From NCBI GenBank assembly GCA_902780635.1, contig CACZGH010000007.1:1-64000 (forward strand): a stretch of 64,000 nt of DNA. Direction: 5' to 3'. The notes under the pieces were generated by a model. The model did no database searches, was not told the DNA's origin, and saw nothing but the letters and a program-made list of their open reading frames with translations. This document shows positions 62,180 through 64,000 of this stretch, one piece after another; position 1 is the first letter of the stretch; each line of letters opens with the position of its first letter. The translations under genes and the position numbers were made by a program. This stretch comes from an uncultured Prevotellaceae bacterium. GTDB taxonomy: Bacteria > Bacteroidota > Bacteroidia > Bacteroidales > Bacteroidaceae.

Positions 62180-62206
62180 TTTGTTAGTTTTTTGGTTGAA
62201 AAATAC

Positions 62207-62220
62207 GCATACAAGTATGC
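62207..62220. promoter_or_regulatory. Perfect palindrome upstream of susC
   Basis: GCATAC-AA-GTATGC lies 28 nt before the susC start in an AT-rich leader. It could be an operator or an mRNA hairpin controlling the transporter. Confidence 0.4.
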
Positions 62221-62309
62221 TTGGTAAAAAATAGTTGTCTGTTGTTTAGTCTAATTACATCCATTGAAATGGTTAAGTCTTTGTCAGTTTCCGGTAGCGT
62301 CTTCTTTGT

Positions 62310-64000
62310 TTATTCATAAATTGAGGTCGCACCGGTTTTCAGTTCTGTGCCATCTTCTTGCAGCAGACTGAGCAACTGAGTGGGCGTGAGGGTGGTCGTG
62401 GGGTGAAACTCGTGACCTAGCATATACTTTGTCAGAGAATAGCGCAACTGCCGTATTTCGGGCAACTGGCTGTCTGTCAGCAAGTCGATGGTTGAAAAGA
62501 TGAGCCGCCCCTTTCCCACTTGAGCCTCAAAGACTAATGCGATCCGTCGATTGTTGACAAAATTGTCCACACTCTCGACAATAGGGCACATGTATGGCAG
62601 ACTGTCAAGCACCATCACACGACTGCGTTTCACCAGATTCCACCACTGCCAGTCACTGTGCATGTCGGTGGGGAAATCACTCAGGGCAGGATGCTTGGGA
62701 TTGCACAACAGTCCCATGGTACCTGCTTGCTTGGGGAAGTGAACAGGACTCCAGAAGACGGGCAGGAATTTTCCCTCCAATCCTTTGACAGTGGAAGTCT
62801 CAGGAGAGAAGAGCACCTTCTTTCCTTTTTTCAATGCTTTGAGTGCCTGACCGATGTCCGCGGTGACGATCAATTGCCGGTTCTGGGGCATATCCACTTC
62901 AGGATACACCCATATATTCCAGCGATTTCGCCATGGGGAATCTTTTATGGTGACAAGCAGTTCAAGCCGTTGAGCCTTTTCTACCCTATCAAGAGCCACA
63001 TCCACTTGGCGGCCATCACCTTCGGCATATATACGACCCGTTTCGTCGGTCAATTGCCAGTTGATTTCTTTCTCTTTGGGGTTTTCAGAATAATCTGCCA
63101 CGTCAATGGTGGCAGTAAATCGCTCCTGAGCACGCCACACGGCTTTCTCGAATCGTGCCAGCGGCACCACTGGCGCACAGAATTCCCTGAAGCGTTGCGG
63201 TTGGATGAGACCTTTTGAGTCCCAGAATGCATCAAGCAACCCTACAAGGGCGGTACCCTGACCAGGGAAGTCGTGCAGGTCGAGCAATTGGAATCCACTC
63301 TGCTGTGGGGTTTTCAACGCCCGTTCGATTTCTTCCTTATAAAGGATGGCTGCGAACCGTCCGGAAGCCTGGAGATAGTCATCCGCACGATGGAGCAGCC
63401 CTTTACGTCTGAGGTCGTCACGTATCGCTTTGAAATTGAGAGGGTCGAGCACACCCGTGTATTTTTCTATCTCCCGGATATTGGGATAAACACTATATTG
63501 GCCTATCTCATGTGAGATGAGCGGCACCGTAATGTCTTGGGCAGCGGCGCGGTAGTCGCTTTTGAAGTCGGGCATATGCTCATCAAAGACGCCCTGTCCT
63601 CTCACCCATCCTTTGTCGGTCCATTGTGTGATGAAGATGTCATCCTCTGGCTCCTGCCTGACACCGTGCCCTTTCTCAAAAGTGAAAGTCGACGTGAGAT
63701 AGAGATGCCGCGAATCAGATGACTTCATATAGTGTGTCAACTTGTTGAGGAAGTCGAAGTCGGGTTGCAGTTCATTGCCACAGCTGATGATACATAGCGA
63801 GGGGTGATTGCCGTAGTGACGAACGATATGGTCAAACTCGTCGTAGAGGAATTGTGCGGTGGCAGAGTCTTTGTTGACAGTCAGCGACCAGTTAGGCAGC
63901 TCCACCTGACAATAGAAACCCATCTTATCAGCGACACGGAAAGCAGCCTTGGGTGGACACCATGAGTGGAAACGCAGGTGGTTGAGTCCATACTCACGGG
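62310..64000 (-). CDS. Glycoside hydrolase family 2 enzyme (partial, N-terminus outside the window)
   Basis: The frame runs to the window edge: before the Met at 63923 it continues as REYGLNHLRFHSWCPPKAAF, a GH2 catalytic-domain block, so the true start is beyond 64000. The acid/base region is SLCIISCGNELQPDFDFLNK and the probable nucleophile glutamate is in VPLISHEIGQYSVYP. QLLDLHDFPGQGTALVGLLD is also found in GH2 relatives. A beta-sandwich and a further C-terminal domain follow. GH2 covers beta-galactosidases, beta-glucuronidases and beta-mannosidases, so the substrate is open. With susC and susD downstream it forms a small polysaccharide utilisation locus. Confidence 0.88.
   Translation of the reverse strand, partial: REYGLNHLRFHSWCPPKAAFRVADKMGFYCQVELPNWSLTVNKDSATAQFLYDEFDHIVRHYGNHPSLCIISCGNELQPDFDFLNKLTHYMKSSDSRHLYLTSTFTFEKGHGVRQEPEDDIFITQWTDKGWVRGQGVFDEHMPDFKSDYRAAAQDITVPLISHEIGQYSVYPNIREIEKYTGVLDPLNFKAIRDDLRRKGLLHRADDYLQASGRFAAILYKEEIERALKTPQQSGFQLLDLHDFPGQGTALVGLLDAFWDSKGLIQPQRFREFCAPVVPLARFEKAVWRAQERFTATIDVADYSENPKEKEINWQLTDETGRIYAEGDGRQVDVALDRVEKAQRLELLVTIKDSPWRNRWNIWVYPEVDMPQNRQLIVTADIGQALKALKKGKKVLFSPETSTVKGLEGKFLPVFWSPVHFPKQAGTMGLLCNPKHPALSDFPTDMHSDWQWWNLVKRSRVMVLDSLPYMCPIVESVDNFVNNRRIALVFEAQVGKGRLIFSTIDLLTDSQLPEIRQLRYSLTKYMLGHEFHPTTTLTPTQLLSLLQEDGTELKTGATSIYE

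Overview
The window comes from a member of the Bacteroidota, most likely Bacteroidales and close to Prevotella/Segatella. This rests on TAnnTTTG-type promoter boxes, a SusC/SusD pair, cargo proteins with type IX secretion C-terminal tails, a PorT homologue, the TonB-ExbB-ExbD-ExbD cluster and a MoxR-DUF58-SpoIIM locus. It is ordinary chromosome with a few accessory stretches. Species cannot be fixed from the sequence alone.

Layout. 1-4.7 kb is accessory: the right end of an IS3-type element, a doubtful small ORF, an ECF sigma factor operon whose second gene is a TonB/plug chimera, a C-terminal fragment of a phosphate transporter, and a tRNA with anticodon CAT. 4.8-9.8 kb holds housekeeping genes: START-like protein, LptF/G-type permease, RibBA and an aspartate aminotransferase-type enzyme. 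10.0-15.5 kb is the energy-transduction operon exbB-exbD-exbD-tonB-PstS-like lipoprotein-TPR protein. 15.7-23.7 kb carries a ferredoxin, PorT, ribosomal protein L19, AICAR transformylase, PgeF, ObgE, a single-ORF hypoxanthine phosphoribosyltransferase-adenylate kinase fusion, and the NAD(P)H-hydrate repair enzyme. 23.7-28.6 kb has a membrane AraC-type regulator, a secreted SGNH/CE6-like esterase, class II aldolase and an aquaporin.

28.6-43 kb is a secretion-rich region. Four large exported proteins (Big_2-domain protein, M6 protease, Omp28-like protein, and a 1875-residue protein with an internal 344-residue duplication) all appear to end in type IX sorting tails. 43.2-52 kb is a long leftward operon, SpoIIM - membrane protein - DUF4129 - DUF4350 - MoxR - DUF58 - membrane TPR/HTH regulator, with an RDD gene facing it from an overlapping divergent promoter. 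52.3-56.8 kb has a two-receiver/ATP-grasp chimera and glutamate dehydrogenase. 56.9-64 kb is a polysaccharide utilisation locus (SusD, SusC, GH2 enzyme cut by the window end).

The most unusual signal is non-coding. An 82-nt sequence, identical in two places (28844-28925 and 52136-52217, both leftward), carries a promoter and ends in a strong intrinsic terminator. In both places a perfect TTGAT-N4-ATCAA box of Crp/Fnr type lies exactly 60 nt upstream of the promoter box. The same low-complexity repeat and GC-rich palindrome follow both copies. This looks like a duplicated small-RNA module. A third box of the same type overlaps the promoter of the nearby 1173-residue secreted protein. Promoter, terminator and domain calls were made by eye; no database search was run.
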